From Verrucomicrobiaceae bacterium (lineage in GTDB: Bacteria > Verrucomicrobiota > Verrucomicrobiia > Verrucomicrobiales > Verrucomicrobiaceae): a DNA stretch of 64,000 bases. The DNA lies in assembly GCA_016795465.1 (NCBI GenBank), contig JAEUHK010000055.1, positions 1 through 64,000 on the forward strand, in the 5' to 3' direction. The notes under the pieces are model-generated. The model was not told the origin of the DNA. It was given only the letters and a program-made list of their open reading frames with translations, and made no database searches. Made by a program: the position numbers and the translations under genes. This document shows positions 8,233-17,825 of this stretch, in pieces (the stretch's first letter is position 1; each line of letters opens with the position of its first letter).

Positions 8233-11200
8233 CTCGCCACCTCCTCTTCCATGGCTCTCGCCGCCTTCCCAAACCTCAGCAGATAGCCCAGCAGCGCTTT
8301 CATGCGGCCGCTTTGCGTGAAACGGCCGGTGAAGCGCACCTTCGGTGTCAGTTCATACATCGCCTGCATGCTGTCGTTCGCGCGGTCACCGCCGCTCGGG
8401 TTGAAGGTCATGTGCAGCTTCGGCGGCTCATCGCTCACCTTCTTCTCAGAGTTAAAAAGCTTTCGCCACGTCTCTGATACCACCAGGAAGGCTGCGCGAG
8501 CCATCGCCTCGCTCGCCATCTGCGCATTGTCACCGCCCAGCGTCATGCCCGTGCCCAGCATCGTAACGATGTCCGCCTCGCTCATCGGTGGCGAACTCGT
8601 AAAGCGGGTCTTCGGATTCGTCGCCTCACCATACACATAGAGAGAGATGTCTGTACTGCCCACACGCGACTCCCCGCGCACATCCAGCTTTGGCGCGAAG
8701 GGATTCTCCGGGTTCATCGTCACCACGCCTTTCGTGATCTTCAGCAGGCTGAACGGCAGCTTAATTATGAGCCGGTCCACATTCGCAAAGCCCGTCAGCA
8801 GCGGTTTCGCACCTGTGCCGCCCAGTTTTACATCCGCTGAGATCGCGCCATTCACCAAATTGCCTGCCAGCAGCACCGGATCGCGCGTTCGCACCTTCAC
8901 GTCAAAGCTCCAATCCTTCAGCAGCGGCGGCAGTTCCACCTTCTGCACCGACTTCGCTGTCGAGGCCGGTGGCGGCGGCAGTTTTTCGCCCTGCTTGATG
9001 ACGCCCATGACATTCGGCAGCAGATTCACCTCCTGGAAAATGCGACCGCGCACCGCCTCCACCACACCGCTGACCTTCGCAGCCTTCAAACCACCGCTGC
9101 ACGCGATGTCCGCATTCGCACGCAGGCTCGACGTCGGATTTCGAAACACCAGCGCCTCACGCGCCTCCAGCTTCAGATCAAAACGCGGATCATCCGTCTT
9201 CGCGACATCGACAGCACCACCGATCTTCACACGACCACCCGCCAGCAACGCCGAAACCTCCTCCAGCCGCACCGTGCGGTCATGCGTGCGCACCCGCACC
9301 TTCACCTCGCGCACGCTCGGCAGATCCGCGCTCGCAAAACCCACCTCCGGCACATCCACATCGAGCGCGGAATCGATCAACGGAGCCTTCACCGTGCCTC
9401 CAACCTTCGCATTCAGCCGCATTTTCGCCGGAACCGACCTCAAGAGCTCCGGAGCGAGATCTCGCACAAAACTCAAATCACTCTCCGCGAGGTCCAAAGT
9501 GGCTTGGATCGGCAAATCGGCCGCCAGAGCCGGTTTGGCCATCAAATCGCGAATCACCACCGGAGCCTCCGCTTTCATCAAAAGCGGCTGCAGCGGCTTT
9601 TGATCCACTTTCGCGTCCACGACGAGTTTTCCGCCTTTCAGCACCGTCAAAACATCCACCGCAGCCGGTGAGAAGCTCTTCGGCAGCCCGGGAGCCTTTA
9701 CGTCTTTCACGTTCAACTTCACCTCCGCATCCTCCAGGCCACGCACCGCGATCTCCGTGCTCAATATCGCCGAAGGCACGTCCTTAACACCCGCCGCCGC
9801 GGCCACCTCATGCACCGGCAGATCCTTCGCCTTCAGCACCACATCCAGCGCACTGAGATCAAACGCCGCCTTCGCATGCCCGCTGAGCAACCGCCGGTCC
9901 TTCTGATGCAGACTTAACTCGCTCAAATCGGCGCACGTCTCATTCACCACGCCTTTTGTCATGAGCTTCCACGGCCCCAGCACGGCTTGCAGCGACTCCA
10001 TCGTGGCAGTCGTGCCTTCAAACGCCGTCTTCAGAGCCACATCCGCCGCTTCCGGCATGCCAGGCACCTTCACCGCCTTCGCCTCCAGCATCACATTTCC
10101 CTCACCGCGCCACGGCTTCGCATCGCCACGCACATCGAGCTTCGCATTCAAAGCTCCACTCTCGATCACCGGTGCCTTGAACGCCGCCAGCAGCGTGTTC
10201 AGCGCCTTCAGCTCCGGCATCTCCACCACGCCATCCACATCAAAACGCCACGGCTGCGTCAAGCCTGCCTTCCCCTTCAATTCCACGCGGTTCCTCTCAT
10301 CCACGAGCACGCGACAGCTCTCCACCACCACCTCGCCCTTCGCCACCGCCGCCTTCACCTCCACGACCGGCAGCGGAGCCTCGCCCAAGCGTCCATCCTT
10401 CACACTCAGCATCATCTCCGCCTCCACATTCATCGGATCATTCACACGCAGCGCCGCCTTGCCCGTCGTGCTCAGCTTCGCCGTCACCGGCTGCTCCAGC
10501 GGCGGCAGATTCAGCGTCTTCATAAGCAGCATCGGATCATCCACCGCCACCTTCCACTGCGCCGTCACCGGCATGTCATCCTCCATTCTCATCGCTGCCT
10601 TCAAATCGATCTGATTCCCGTCACCGAGGATCAGCGCAGGCACTGTCACCTTCGCTTCCTTGCCATCGAGTGCCAGTTCCACCGCCAGCTTCGGCAATCG
10701 ATACTGCTCAAAGCCCAGTTCATGGCCATTCACCTGTGCCGCGGCCTTCACCGGCGTCGCGCCGATGCCTTCCGCGCTCGCGTTGATCTCCACCACGCCC
10801 TTCACCGGCGGCGGCTTCACCAGAAGCTGCGTCACATCCGCCATCTTCGCCTTCACCACCGCCTTCCACGGCGACTTCATCACATCCTCCGCCAGCTTTG
10901 AGTCCACCGACGCCACCACCTCATTCACGCCACGCAGCCCCCTCGCCTCACTCACATGCGCCACGCCATCCTTCACTGCAAACACGGCCGAAACACGATC
11001 CAGCATCACGCCAGCCGCCCGCACGTCTGTCACATCCAGTTTGCCATCCACACGCAGCTTCATCGGCACCGACGGATCACCCTCCGCATGCACCTCGGCA
11101 TTCACCGGGCCGAAAGCCACGCCCGCCGGCATCTTCCAGTCCTGCGAGGTGAAATTCGCCACCTTCACGTCCGCCTTTGTCTGCAACGCACCGCCAAAAA

Positions 11201-11978
11201 TCCCCTTCGCCAGCGCCTCCACCGTCACCGACGCGTTTCCAAGCCCCGCCGCCATTTTCACACTCGCCGCATCCTTCTCCCACTCGCGAAGATCAATCGT
11301 CAAAGCACCCAGCTTCGCGCCATACGGCAAATCGAGCCCACGGATCGTCAGTTCGCGTTTCTTCCACTCCACCTCCGCCTTCACGCCCGCCACATGCAGG
11401 TCACCCGGCTCCAGTTTGAACTCTGCGCACTCAAACACACCCGGCATGCCCTCGCCGATACGCAGAGTGAGCCCGCGGATCGTCACCACCTTCCCGTCCG
11501 CAAGCGTCACGCTCGCATTCACGTTCTCGATGTCGATCACCTCCGGCCACACCAGCGGCGGCGGCTCTTTGGAATCCTCCACCGGCTTTTCCACGGCCGA
11601 CTCACTCTTTGGCAGCTTCCGCAGGTCCAGCACCGCGTCCACATTCCGCAACGCGACCCGCTTCACCAAGTCTGCCAGCGTCGCACGCGCATCGTAAACC
11701 GCCGCAAATTCGCCTACGCTCGCCTTTTCGATCATGAGCCCGCTCGCGGCGATGTTCGTGAGCTTCAAATCCCGCATCACACTGCCCTCCACCTCCCACG
11801 TCAGCTTCACTCCCGCCATCTCCGCCCCCATCGGTCCTCCATGCCGCAGCAGGGCTCGCAGCAGCGTCTCGTGAAACACCGCCGCCAGCACCAGCACCGC
11901 CACTCCAGCCAGTAACAGCCGCAGCAACCAACGCCGCCAGCGGCGTTTCGGGGGCTTTGACAAAGGGGAATCGGGCAC
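8229..11978 (-). CDS. tamB: TamB-like translocation and assembly module protein (DUF490 family)
   Basis: About 1,250 residues. A single N-terminal membrane anchor (RRWLLRLLLAGVAVLVLAA) is followed by a very long repetitive beta-rich periplasmic region with many VxVxAL-type strands. The C-terminal DUF490/TamB domain includes the block LDVRGESRVGSTDISLYVYGEA, and then TSSPPMSEADIVTMLGTG, typical of the family. The protein is thought to form a hydrophobic groove from inner to outer membrane and to pair with an Omp85 partner, which here is the next gene with an ATGA overlap. The start is uncertain: GTG at 11978 has a close GGAGG upstream, while a TTG at 11996 would add six residues. It is divergent from the M28 peptidase gene across about 95 bases. 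Confidence 0.88.
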   Translation of the reverse strand: MPDSPLSKPPKRRWRRWLLRLLLAGVAVLVLAAVFHETLLRALLRHGGPMGAEMAGVKLTWEVEGSVMRDLKLTNIAASGLMIEKASVGEFAAVYDARATLADLVKRVALRNVDAVLDLRKLPKSESAVEKPVEDSKEPPPLVWPEVIDIENVNASVTLADGKVVTIRGLTLRIGEGMPGVFECAEFKLEPGDLHVAGVKAEVEWKKRELTIRGLDLPYGAKLGALTIDLREWEKDAASVKMAAGLGNASVTVEALAKGIFGGALQTKADVKVANFTSQDWKMPAGVAFGPVNAEVHAEGDPSVPMKLRVDGKLDVTDVRAAGVMLDRVSAVFAVKDGVAHVSEARGLRGVNEVVASVDSKLAEDVMKSPWKAVVKAKMADVTQLLVKPPPVKGVVEINASAEGIGATPVKAAAQVNGHELGFEQYRLPKLAVELALDGKEAKVTVPALILGDGNQIDLKAAMRMEDDMPVTAQWKVAVDDPMLLMKTLNLPPLEQPVTAKLSTTGKAALRVNDPMNVEAEMMLSVKDGRLGEAPLPVVEVKAAVAKGEVVVESCRVLVDERNRVELKGKAGLTQPWRFDVDGVVEMPELKALNTLLAAFKAPVIESGALNAKLDVRGDAKPWRGEGNVMLEAKAVKVPGMPEAADVALKTAFEGTTATMESLQAVLGPWKLMTKGVVNETCADLSELSLHQKDRRLLSGHAKAAFDLSALDVVLKAKDLPVHEVAAAAGVKDVPSAILSTEIAVRGLEDAEVKLNVKDVKAPGLPKSFSPAAVDVLTVLKGGKLVVDAKVDQKPLQPLLMKAEAPVVIRDLMAKPALAADLPIQATLDLAESDLSFVRDLAPELLRSVPAKMRLNAKVGGTVKAPLIDSALDVDVPEVGFASADLPSVREVKVRVRTHDRTVRLEEVSALLAGGRVKIGGAVDVAKTDDPRFDLKLEAREALVFRNPTSSLRANADIACSGGLKAAKVSGVVEAVRGRIFQEVNLLPNVMGVIKQGEKLPPPPASTAKSVQKVELPPLLKDWSFDVKVRTRDPVLLAGNLVNGAISADVKLGGTGAKPLLTGFANVDRLIIKLPFSLLKITKGVVTMNPENPFAPKLDVRGESRVGSTDISLYVYGEATNPKTRFTSSPPMSEADIVTMLGTGMTLGGDNAQMASEAMARAAFLVVSETWRKLFNSEKKVSDEPPKLHMTFNPSGGDRANDSMQAMYELTPKVRFTGRFTQSGRMKALLGYLLRFGKAARAMEEEVAR

Positions 11979-12072
11979 GCTCCTCCGATGCGCCAAGAGA
12001 GCAAAAGTTCAATCACGCGCCGCAAACTTTCCGAAGCCGTGTGGCGTTCTAATGCGTATAGAACTGCCAACC

Positions 12073-14967
12073 ATGCGCCCCCTGTTACTTGCTTTTGTTG
12101 CCACCGCCGCCCTTGCCCAGAACGAGGCGGACTTCATCACGAACCCTCGCCAGCTCACCTTTGAAGGCCGCCGGGCCGGGGAAGGCTACTTCAATGCCGA
12201 TGGCACGAAGATGATCTTCCAGTCCGAGCGCGAGAAGGGGAATCCCTTCTACCAAATCTACCTGATGGACCTCGAAACGGGCGATCAGGAGCGCATTTCA
12301 CCCGGCATGGGAAAGACAACCTGCGCTTGGATCCATCCTGATGGCAAACGCGTGCTCTTCGCCAGCACGCACACCGACGCGAACTCGAAGAAGCTTCAAG
12401 AGGCCGAGTATGAGGAGCGGAAGAACGCGAAGGTTCGCAAATACTCCTGGGACTACGACGAGCATTACGAGATCTGGGAATACACGCTCGCCGACAAGAA
12501 GCTCAAAAACCTCACCAACACCCGCGGCTACGACGCGGAAGGCGGTTGGTCGCCCGATGGCAAGAAGATGGTCTTTGCCAGCAATCGCCAAGCTTACGAA
12601 ACGAAGCTCAGCAAAGAGGACGAGGAGCGCCTGAAGATCGACAAACAATACTTCATGGAGATCTACACGGCCGATGCCGACGGCTCGAACGTGAAACGCC
12701 TCACGAATGTGCCTGGCTACGATGGCGGGCCGTTCTTTAGCGCCGATGGCCAGCGCATCTGCTGGCGTCGCTTCACGCCGAAGGGCGATGTGGCCGAGGT
12801 TTGGACCATGAGTGCCGACGGCAGCGATCAGAAGCCGCTCACGAAGCTCGGCGCGATGAGCTGGGCCCCGTATTTCCATCCCAGCGGTGAGTATTTGATC
12901 TTCACCACCAACCTCAACGGCTTCGCCAACTTCGAGCTCTACATCGTCGATGCCGCCGGCAAGCACGATCCCGTCCGCGTGACGAACACGGATGGTTTTG
13001 ACGGCCTCCCGGTCTTTTCGCCCGATGGCAAAAAGCTCTCCTGGACCAGCGGACGCGCCAGCGGCAGCCAAAGCCAGATTTTCATCGCGGATTGGGATCA
13101 TGATCATGCCCGCGTCGCTCTCGGTTTGACTCAAACCGTCAATTCAGTCACTCCGGTCAACAAACCCGACCTCAGCACCACAGGCGCAGAAATCGCCGAG
13201 GCGGATCTGAAGCAGCACATCTCATATTTGGCCTCAGACGAGCTTGGTGGCCGTCTAACTGGCACGGAGGGCGAAAAGCTCGCCACGCAGTATTTCGCCG
13301 ATGTCGCGAAGCAGATCGGCCTCGCGCCCTTCGGCGATGATAACACCTACTTCGACAACTTTGACTTCACCGCCGGCGTCGCCCTCGGCGAAGGCAACAA
13401 GCTGACGTTGGGCGATGCTGAACTGAAAGTGGAGCAGGATTGGAAACCCCTCTCCTTCTCCCAAAACGGCGAGGTGAAGGCCGCGAAGATCGTTTTCGCC
13501 GGCTACGGCATCGAAACGCCCGAATCGGCCTCCATCGAGACCTATTCGAGCTATGCGCATCTCGATGTGAAGGACAAATGGGTGCTCGTGTTCCGCTATT
13601 TGCCGGAAGGCATCACTCAGGAGCGGCGCAATGAACTCAGCCGTTACTCCAGCCTGCGCTACAAGGCGCTCACGGCTCGTCAAAAGGGCGCACGCGGCCT
13701 CATTGTCGTCAGCGGACCGAATTCCAAAGTCGTGCAGCAGCTCGCGCCGATGACGTTTGATGCGTCGTTGGCCTCCAGCGGCATCGCAGCCATCAGCGTG
13801 ACCGATGCGGTGGGCAATCAATTGCTCGCAGGCACAGGCAAGACACTCAAGGAACTCCAGGACAAGCTCGACACGGGCGATTTGATGGGCGGCATCGACT
13901 GCAAAGGCACGCTCGCGGCGAACATCGTGATCCAGCAGGAGAAGAAAAAGGGCCGCAACGTGCTCGCGGTGCTGCCTTACGGTCAGCAGCCCGATCCCCA
14001 CGTCGCGCCGCTGATCGTCGGGGCGCACATTGATCATCTCGGGAGCAGCGGCGGCTCGAACTCGCGAGCCAAAGGCGATGAAGTGAACAAGATCCACCAC
14101 GGTGCCGATGACAATGCCAGCGGTGTCGGTGGCGTGCTCGAAATCGCCCAGTGGCTGGCCGATTTGAAGAAGCAGGGCAAACTCACGCTGAAGCGCGACA
14201 TCATCTTCGCCGCGTGGAGCGGCGAGGAGCTTGGATTGCTCGGCAGCAATCACTTCGTCGAAGCTTACGCCAAGATGATCAAGGGCGACGCCAACGCGAA
14301 GCTCACCGGCATGTTCGCCGCCTGCCTGAACATGGACATGATCGGCCGTTTCCAGAAAGCGCTCGTGCTTCAGGGCCTCGGCAGCAGCTCGCTGTGGGCA
14401 AAGGAGATCGAAAAACGCAATGCGCCCATCGGTTTGCCCATCACCACGCAAAACGACGCCCATCTGCCGACGGACAGCACCGCGTTCTATTTGAAGGGCA
14501 TCCCCACGCTGAACGCCTTCACCGGATCGCACGCCGACTACCACATGCCGAGCGACACGGCGGAGAAGATCGACTACCCGAACGCCGCGAAGATCACCAA
14601 GCTCATGGGACTCATCGCCCGCGGCATCGCCACCGCCGACGCCGCGCCGGATTACATCGCCATGGAAGCCCCGAAGAACTCCGGCGTGCGCACCGGCCTG
14701 CGTGCGTATTTGGGCACGATTCCCGATTACGCCCAAGGCGATACCAAAGGCGTCAAACTCAGCGGCGTGTCCCCCATCGGCCCGGCGGCGAAAGCGGGTG
14801 TGAAAGCCGGCGACATCATCATCAAACTCGGCGGCAAGGACATCGCGAACATCTACGACTACACCTATGTGATGGGTGACCTCAAGATCGGCAAAGAGAC
14901 CACCATCACCGTCCAGCGCGATGGCAAGAGCGTGGAGTTGAAGATCACGCCGGGGTCGCGCGACTAA
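12073..14967 (+). CDS. Secreted TolB-propeller / M28 aminopeptidase / PDZ fusion protein
   Basis: A 964-residue secreted protein starting MRPLLLAFVATAALAQ (an ATG 21 bases upstream is possible but lies before the signal peptide). Residues about 25-350 form a TolB/WD40-like PD40 propeller with repeated SPDGKK, SADG and HPSG motifs. Residues about 370-560 resemble a protease-associated domain. An M28 zinc peptidase follows with GAHIDHLG, HHGADDNASG, WSGEELGLLG, LNMDMIGR and HADYHMPSDT, giving a complete His/Asp/Glu/Asp/His ligand set. The final 90 residues are a PDZ domain (SPIGPAAKAGVKAGDII). It probably hydrolyses peptides in the periplasm or outside the cell; the specificity is unknown. All parts look intact, so an active enzyme is expected. 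Confidence 0.9.
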   Translation: MRPLLLAFVATAALAQNEADFITNPRQLTFEGRRAGEGYFNADGTKMIFQSEREKGNPFYQIYLMDLETGDQERISPGMGKTTCAWIHPDGKRVLFASTHTDANSKKLQEAEYEERKNAKVRKYSWDYDEHYEIWEYTLADKKLKNLTNTRGYDAEGGWSPDGKKMVFASNRQAYETKLSKEDEERLKIDKQYFMEIYTADADGSNVKRLTNVPGYDGGPFFSADGQRICWRRFTPKGDVAEVWTMSADGSDQKPLTKLGAMSWAPYFHPSGEYLIFTTNLNGFANFELYIVDAAGKHDPVRVTNTDGFDGLPVFSPDGKKLSWTSGRASGSQSQIFIADWDHDHARVALGLTQTVNSVTPVNKPDLSTTGAEIAEADLKQHISYLASDELGGRLTGTEGEKLATQYFADVAKQIGLAPFGDDNTYFDNFDFTAGVALGEGNKLTLGDAELKVEQDWKPLSFSQNGEVKAAKIVFAGYGIETPESASIETYSSYAHLDVKDKWVLVFRYLPEGITQERRNELSRYSSLRYKALTARQKGARGLIVVSGPNSKVVQQLAPMTFDASLASSGIAAISVTDAVGNQLLAGTGKTLKELQDKLDTGDLMGGIDCKGTLAANIVIQQEKKKGRNVLAVLPYGQQPDPHVAPLIVGAHIDHLGSSGGSNSRAKGDEVNKIHHGADDNASGVGGVLEIAQWLADLKKQGKLTLKRDIIFAAWSGEELGLLGSNHFVEAYAKMIKGDANAKLTGMFAACLNMDMIGRFQKALVLQGLGSSSLWAKEIEKRNAPIGLPITTQNDAHLPTDSTAFYLKGIPTLNAFTGSHADYHMPSDTAEKIDYPNAAKITKLMGLIARGIATADAAPDYIAMEAPKNSGVRTGLRAYLGTIPDYAQGDTKGVKLSGVSPIGPAAKAGVKAGDIIIKLGGKDIANIYDYTYVMGDLKIGKETTITVQRDGKSVELKITPGSRD

Positions 14968-14974
14968 GCCCACA

Positions 14975-15736
14975 TCACGAGACCGTCCAACCGCCATCCA
15001 CCGCGAGCACCTGCCCGGTGATGAATCTCGAATCAGGGCTCAGAAGCAGCAGCGCGGCGGCATCGCAGTCCTCGGGATGGCCGATGCGGCCACCATCGAG
15101 AGGTTGCTTGGCCTTGATGAACGTCATGATCTCGTCGTTTCCAGCTGCGCGTTTCGACATCGGCGTCTCGACAAGGGCAGGTGCGATGACGTTTACGCGA
15201 ATGTTGTGCGGCGCGTAGTAGGCGGCGATGGACTTGCTGAAGCCGATGATGCCCGCTTTCGCGGCGGCGTAGGCGTGCGATCCAAAATACTGCGGCGATG
15301 GCGACCAACCGAGCACGCTGGCCATGTTGAGGATGACGCCTCCCCTGCCCTGTTTGAGGAATTGGCGCACGGCGGCGCGATTCGAGAGCACGACGGACTT
15401 CAAATTGAGGTCGAGTGTGTAGTCGAGACCTTCATCGGTGAGCTCGTGCAGGGCTCCGTCGCCTTTCGAGCGTCCGCTGCCGCCCGCGACGTGGTAGAGG
15501 GCATCGAGTCGGTCAAACATCGCCACCGCTTGCTCGGCTGCTTCTGGCGTGGCAGCATCGGCGGCGAAACCACGGGCCTGCGGGCCGAGTTCGGCCAAAG
15601 CGGCATCGACATTCGCCTGCGTGCGGCTGGTGACGACGACGTTCGCTCCGGCGGCGACGAGTTTTTTCGCCGCGGAGAGGCCGAGGCCGGTGGTGCCGCC
15701 CATGATGACGATGTTTTGGCCAGAGAGGGAGTCCAT
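14975..15736 (-). CDS. Short-chain dehydrogenase/reductase
   Basis: A 253-residue classical SDR. The N-terminal Rossmann loop reads GGTTGLGLSAA (a variant of TGxxxGxG), the catalytic Tyr and Lys are in the motif HAYAAAKAG with the Ser in the preceding NMASVLG block, and the C-terminus ends GQVLAVDGGWTVS as usual for FabG-like SDRs. It should reduce or oxidise an alcohol/carbonyl using NAD(P); the substrate is not apparent. It is convergent with the M28 gene (7 bases apart). Its ATG is directly abutted by a 24-bp heptamer repeat arm, so no Shine-Dalgarno is present; translation is either leaderless or unusual. It diverges from the isomerase-like gene across the inverted-repeat element. Confidence 0.88.
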   Translation of the reverse strand: MDSLSGQNIVIMGGTTGLGLSAAKKLVAAGANVVVTSRTQANVDAALAELGPQARGFAADAATPEAAEQAVAMFDRLDALYHVAGGSGRSKGDGALHELTDEGLDYTLDLNLKSVVLSNRAAVRQFLKQGRGGVILNMASVLGWSPSPQYFGSHAYAAAKAGIIGFSKSIAAYYAPHNIRVNVIAPALVETPMSKRAAGNDEIMTFIKAKQPLDGGRIGHPEDCDAAALLLLSPDSRFITGQVLAVDGGWTVS

Positions 15737-15807
15737 GATGCGTGATTCGTGATGCGTGAATCTGAGAAGAGCACCGAACGTGGTTCACGCATCACGAATC
15801 ACGCATC
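15737..15807. repeat. 71-bp element: perfect 24-bp inverted repeat of 7-bp units
   Basis: The left arm 15737-15760 contains the units GATGCGT, GATTCGT, GATGCGT, GAA. The right arm 15784-15807 is its exact reverse complement. The spacer is 23 bp. The left arm touches the start codon of the SDR gene and fills the place of its ribosome binding site. It is the only sizeable structure in the SDR/isomerase divergent intergenic region. Confidence 0.92.
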
Positions 15808-15848
15808 AGTTGAACAAGCCGCGCACTGCTGCACGTTCACTGCCGACC

Positions 15849-16745
15849 ATGAACACCCGCCGCGCCTTCGTCCGCAACCTCTCCGCTTTGGCTTTTACCG
15901 CTCCGTTGTTGGCGGAAACGCCGAAGAAGGGCAAGAACACGATCTGCTACTTCACGAAGCACCTGCAGGGGCTGAGCTTTGACGAGATCGCCAGCGTTTC
16001 GGCCGAGATGGGCGTGGATGGCATCGAGGCACCGATCCGTCCAAAGGGCCACATCGAGCCCGAAAAGGTCGTCGATGAACTGCCGAAGTTCATCGACGCG
16101 CTGAAGAAGCAGGGCCTCGAAATGACGATCATGACCTCCGGCATCAACGAGGTGAGCGCGGAGCAGCGCACGGAGGAGGTGCTGCGCACAGCGGCAAAGC
16201 TCGGCGTGAAGCGCTTCCGCATGAACTACTTCAAATACGACCTGAAGCAGCCGATTTGGGACCAGCTCCAGGCCGTGCGGCCAAAGATCAAAGACCTCGT
16301 GGCGCTGTGCAAAGAGATCGGCATCCAACCACTGTTTCAAAACCACAGCGGGAAGGACTACTTCGGTGCGCCGGTGTGGGACATCTACTCGATCATGCGC
16401 GAGTATCCGGCGGCGGACTTCAGCTTCTGCTTCGACATTTTGCACGCCACCTGCGAAGGCGGCAAATCGTGGCCACTGGAGTTCAATCTCGTGCGTGACC
16501 ACCTCGGCGCGGCCTACTTCAAAGACTACAAGTGGGAGGGCCGCAAGATGGTCACCTGCCCGCTCGGCGAGGGCCAGGTCGAGCCCGAATACGCGAAGAT
16601 GCTCATGAAGACCGGCTACAGCGGCCCCATCTCGCTGCATGTCGAGTATCTCGAAGGCAACGCGAAGGACCCTGCCGTGCTGAAAACCTTCCGTGAGGCG
16701 CACGCACGTGACATTGCCACGCTGCGGAGCTGGCTCGCCGCCTGA
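15849..16745 (+). CDS. Secreted sugar-phosphate isomerase/epimerase-like TIM-barrel protein
   Basis: A 298-residue protein of the xylose-isomerase-like TIM barrel (AP endonuclease family 2) superfamily. It begins MNTRRAFVRNLSALAFTAPL, a twin-arginine-like signal. Barrel motifs include EMGVDGIEAPIRP, LGVKRFRMNY, GIQPLFQNHSG, FSFCFDILHATCEGG and ISLHVEYLEG, with Glu, Asp, His and Glu candidates for a divalent metal site. Planctomycetes and Verrucomicrobia have large families of these exported epimerase-like proteins next to glycan or sulfatase genes; most lack assigned substrates. An upstream in-frame ATG would place the signal after a long extension and is rejected. It is followed by a radical SAM gene 8 bases downstream, possibly co-transcribed. 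Confidence 0.83.
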   Translation: MNTRRAFVRNLSALAFTAPLLAETPKKGKNTICYFTKHLQGLSFDEIASVSAEMGVDGIEAPIRPKGHIEPEKVVDELPKFIDALKKQGLEMTIMTSGINEVSAEQRTEEVLRTAAKLGVKRFRMNYFKYDLKQPIWDQLQAVRPKIKDLVALCKEIGIQPLFQNHSGKDYFGAPVWDIYSIMREYPAADFSFCFDILHATCEGGKSWPLEFNLVRDHLGAAYFKDYKWEGRKMVTCPLGEGQVEPEYAKMLMKTGYSGPISLHVEYLEGNAKDPAVLKTFREAHARDIATLRSWLAA

Positions 16746-16753
16746 TTGGTGCC

Positions 16754-17812
16754 ATGGCCGATGCCACGCCCACTGCTCCGCGAGGTCGCGGCGCTGCTGT
16801 GAACCCGGAGCAGCGCTTCGCGAGCCTGCATCTGGAGTATGATGCGGGCGAGGCACCGGAGCGTGTGCCGACGAAGTTCTTCCTCGATCATTCGAGCACA
16901 ATCATCTCGCGCCACAGCAGCCCCGATCTACCTTTTGAGGCCAGCTTGAATCCCTACCGCGGCTGCGAGCACGGCTGCGCCTACTGCTACGCCCGGCCCA
17001 CGCACGAGTATCTCGGCTTCTCCTCCGGCATCGACTTCGAAAGCCGCATCATGGTGAAGGAGGACGCCCCTGCCCTGCTCCGTGCCGAGTTGCTCAAGCC
17101 AGGCTACAAACCGGTGACGCTCTCGCTCAGCGGCGTCACAGATCCTTATCAGCCTGCGGAGAAGCGACTGCGCATCACGCGAGGCTGTCTCGAAGTGCTG
17201 GCAGAGGCGCGGCATCCCGTGGTGCTCATCACGAAGAATCATCTCATCACGCGTGATGTGGACCTTTTGAGCGAGCTGGCCCGTTTTAATGCCACCGCAG
17301 CCTACATCTCCATCACCACGCTCGATCCCGAGCTGGCGCGGAAGCTCGAACCGCGTGCCTCCAGCCCCGCGATGCGGCTGGAAGCCATCCGCACGCTACG
17401 CGCGGCAGGCATTCCGGTGGGCGTGAGCTCCGCGCCGATCATCCCGGGCCTCAATGACAGCGAGATCCCGAAGATCATCGAGGCCGCCGCGGCGGCGGGA
17501 GCGCAGTTTGCGGGTTACACAGTTGTGCGCCTGCCCTTTGCCGTGAAGGACATCTTCGCCGCATGGCTCGATGAGCACTTTCCCGGATCGAAGGACAAGA
17601 TCCTCGGCCGCATCGCCGAGACGCAGGGCAAAACGATGTCGCACGGTGATTTCGGCACGCGATTGAAGGGCGAGGGCATCTGGAGCCAGCAGATCGCGGC
17701 CCTTTTCAAGACCAGCCTGCGCCGCGCCGGCATGCTGCATCGCCGACCTGATCCCACGACGGAGCATTTTCGCCGTCCACGCGATCCGAGCGGGCAATTG
17801 GAGCTTTTCTGA
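16754..17812 (+). CDS. PA0069-family radical SAM protein
   Basis: A 352-residue radical SAM protein. The cluster motif is CEHGCAYCYAR, with Cys residues in the CxxxCxxC spacing, inside SLNPYRGCEHGCAYC, which together with THEYLGFSSGIDFESRI and SGVTDPYQPAEKRL is diagnostic of the PA0069/Rv2578c family (distantly related to spore photoproduct lyase). The N-terminus FFLDHSSTIISRHSSPDLPF also fits. The reaction of this family is not established. It lies 8 bases after the isomerase-like gene and 13 bases before a pseudouridine synthase on the same strand, so the three may form one transcript. No radical SAM partner substrate peptide is seen nearby. Confidence 0.88.
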   Translation: MADATPTAPRGRGAAVNPEQRFASLHLEYDAGEAPERVPTKFFLDHSSTIISRHSSPDLPFEASLNPYRGCEHGCAYCYARPTHEYLGFSSGIDFESRIMVKEDAPALLRAELLKPGYKPVTLSLSGVTDPYQPAEKRLRITRGCLEVLAEARHPVVLITKNHLITRDVDLLSELARFNATAAYISITTLDPELARKLEPRASSPAMRLEAIRTLRAAGIPVGVSSAPIIPGLNDSEIPKIIEAAAAAGAQFAGYTVVRLPFAVKDIFAAWLDEHFPGSKDKILGRIAETQGKTMSHGDFGTRLKGEGIWSQQIAALFKTSLRRAGMLHRRPDPTTEHFRRPRDPSGQLELF

Positions 17813-17825
17813 GCTATCGACCCGC

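Noticed and set aside
13255..14997. A 580-codon minus-strand frame under the M28 peptidase
   Set aside because: Antisense to a complete zinc peptidase and PDZ; Arg/His/Asp-biased with no domain.
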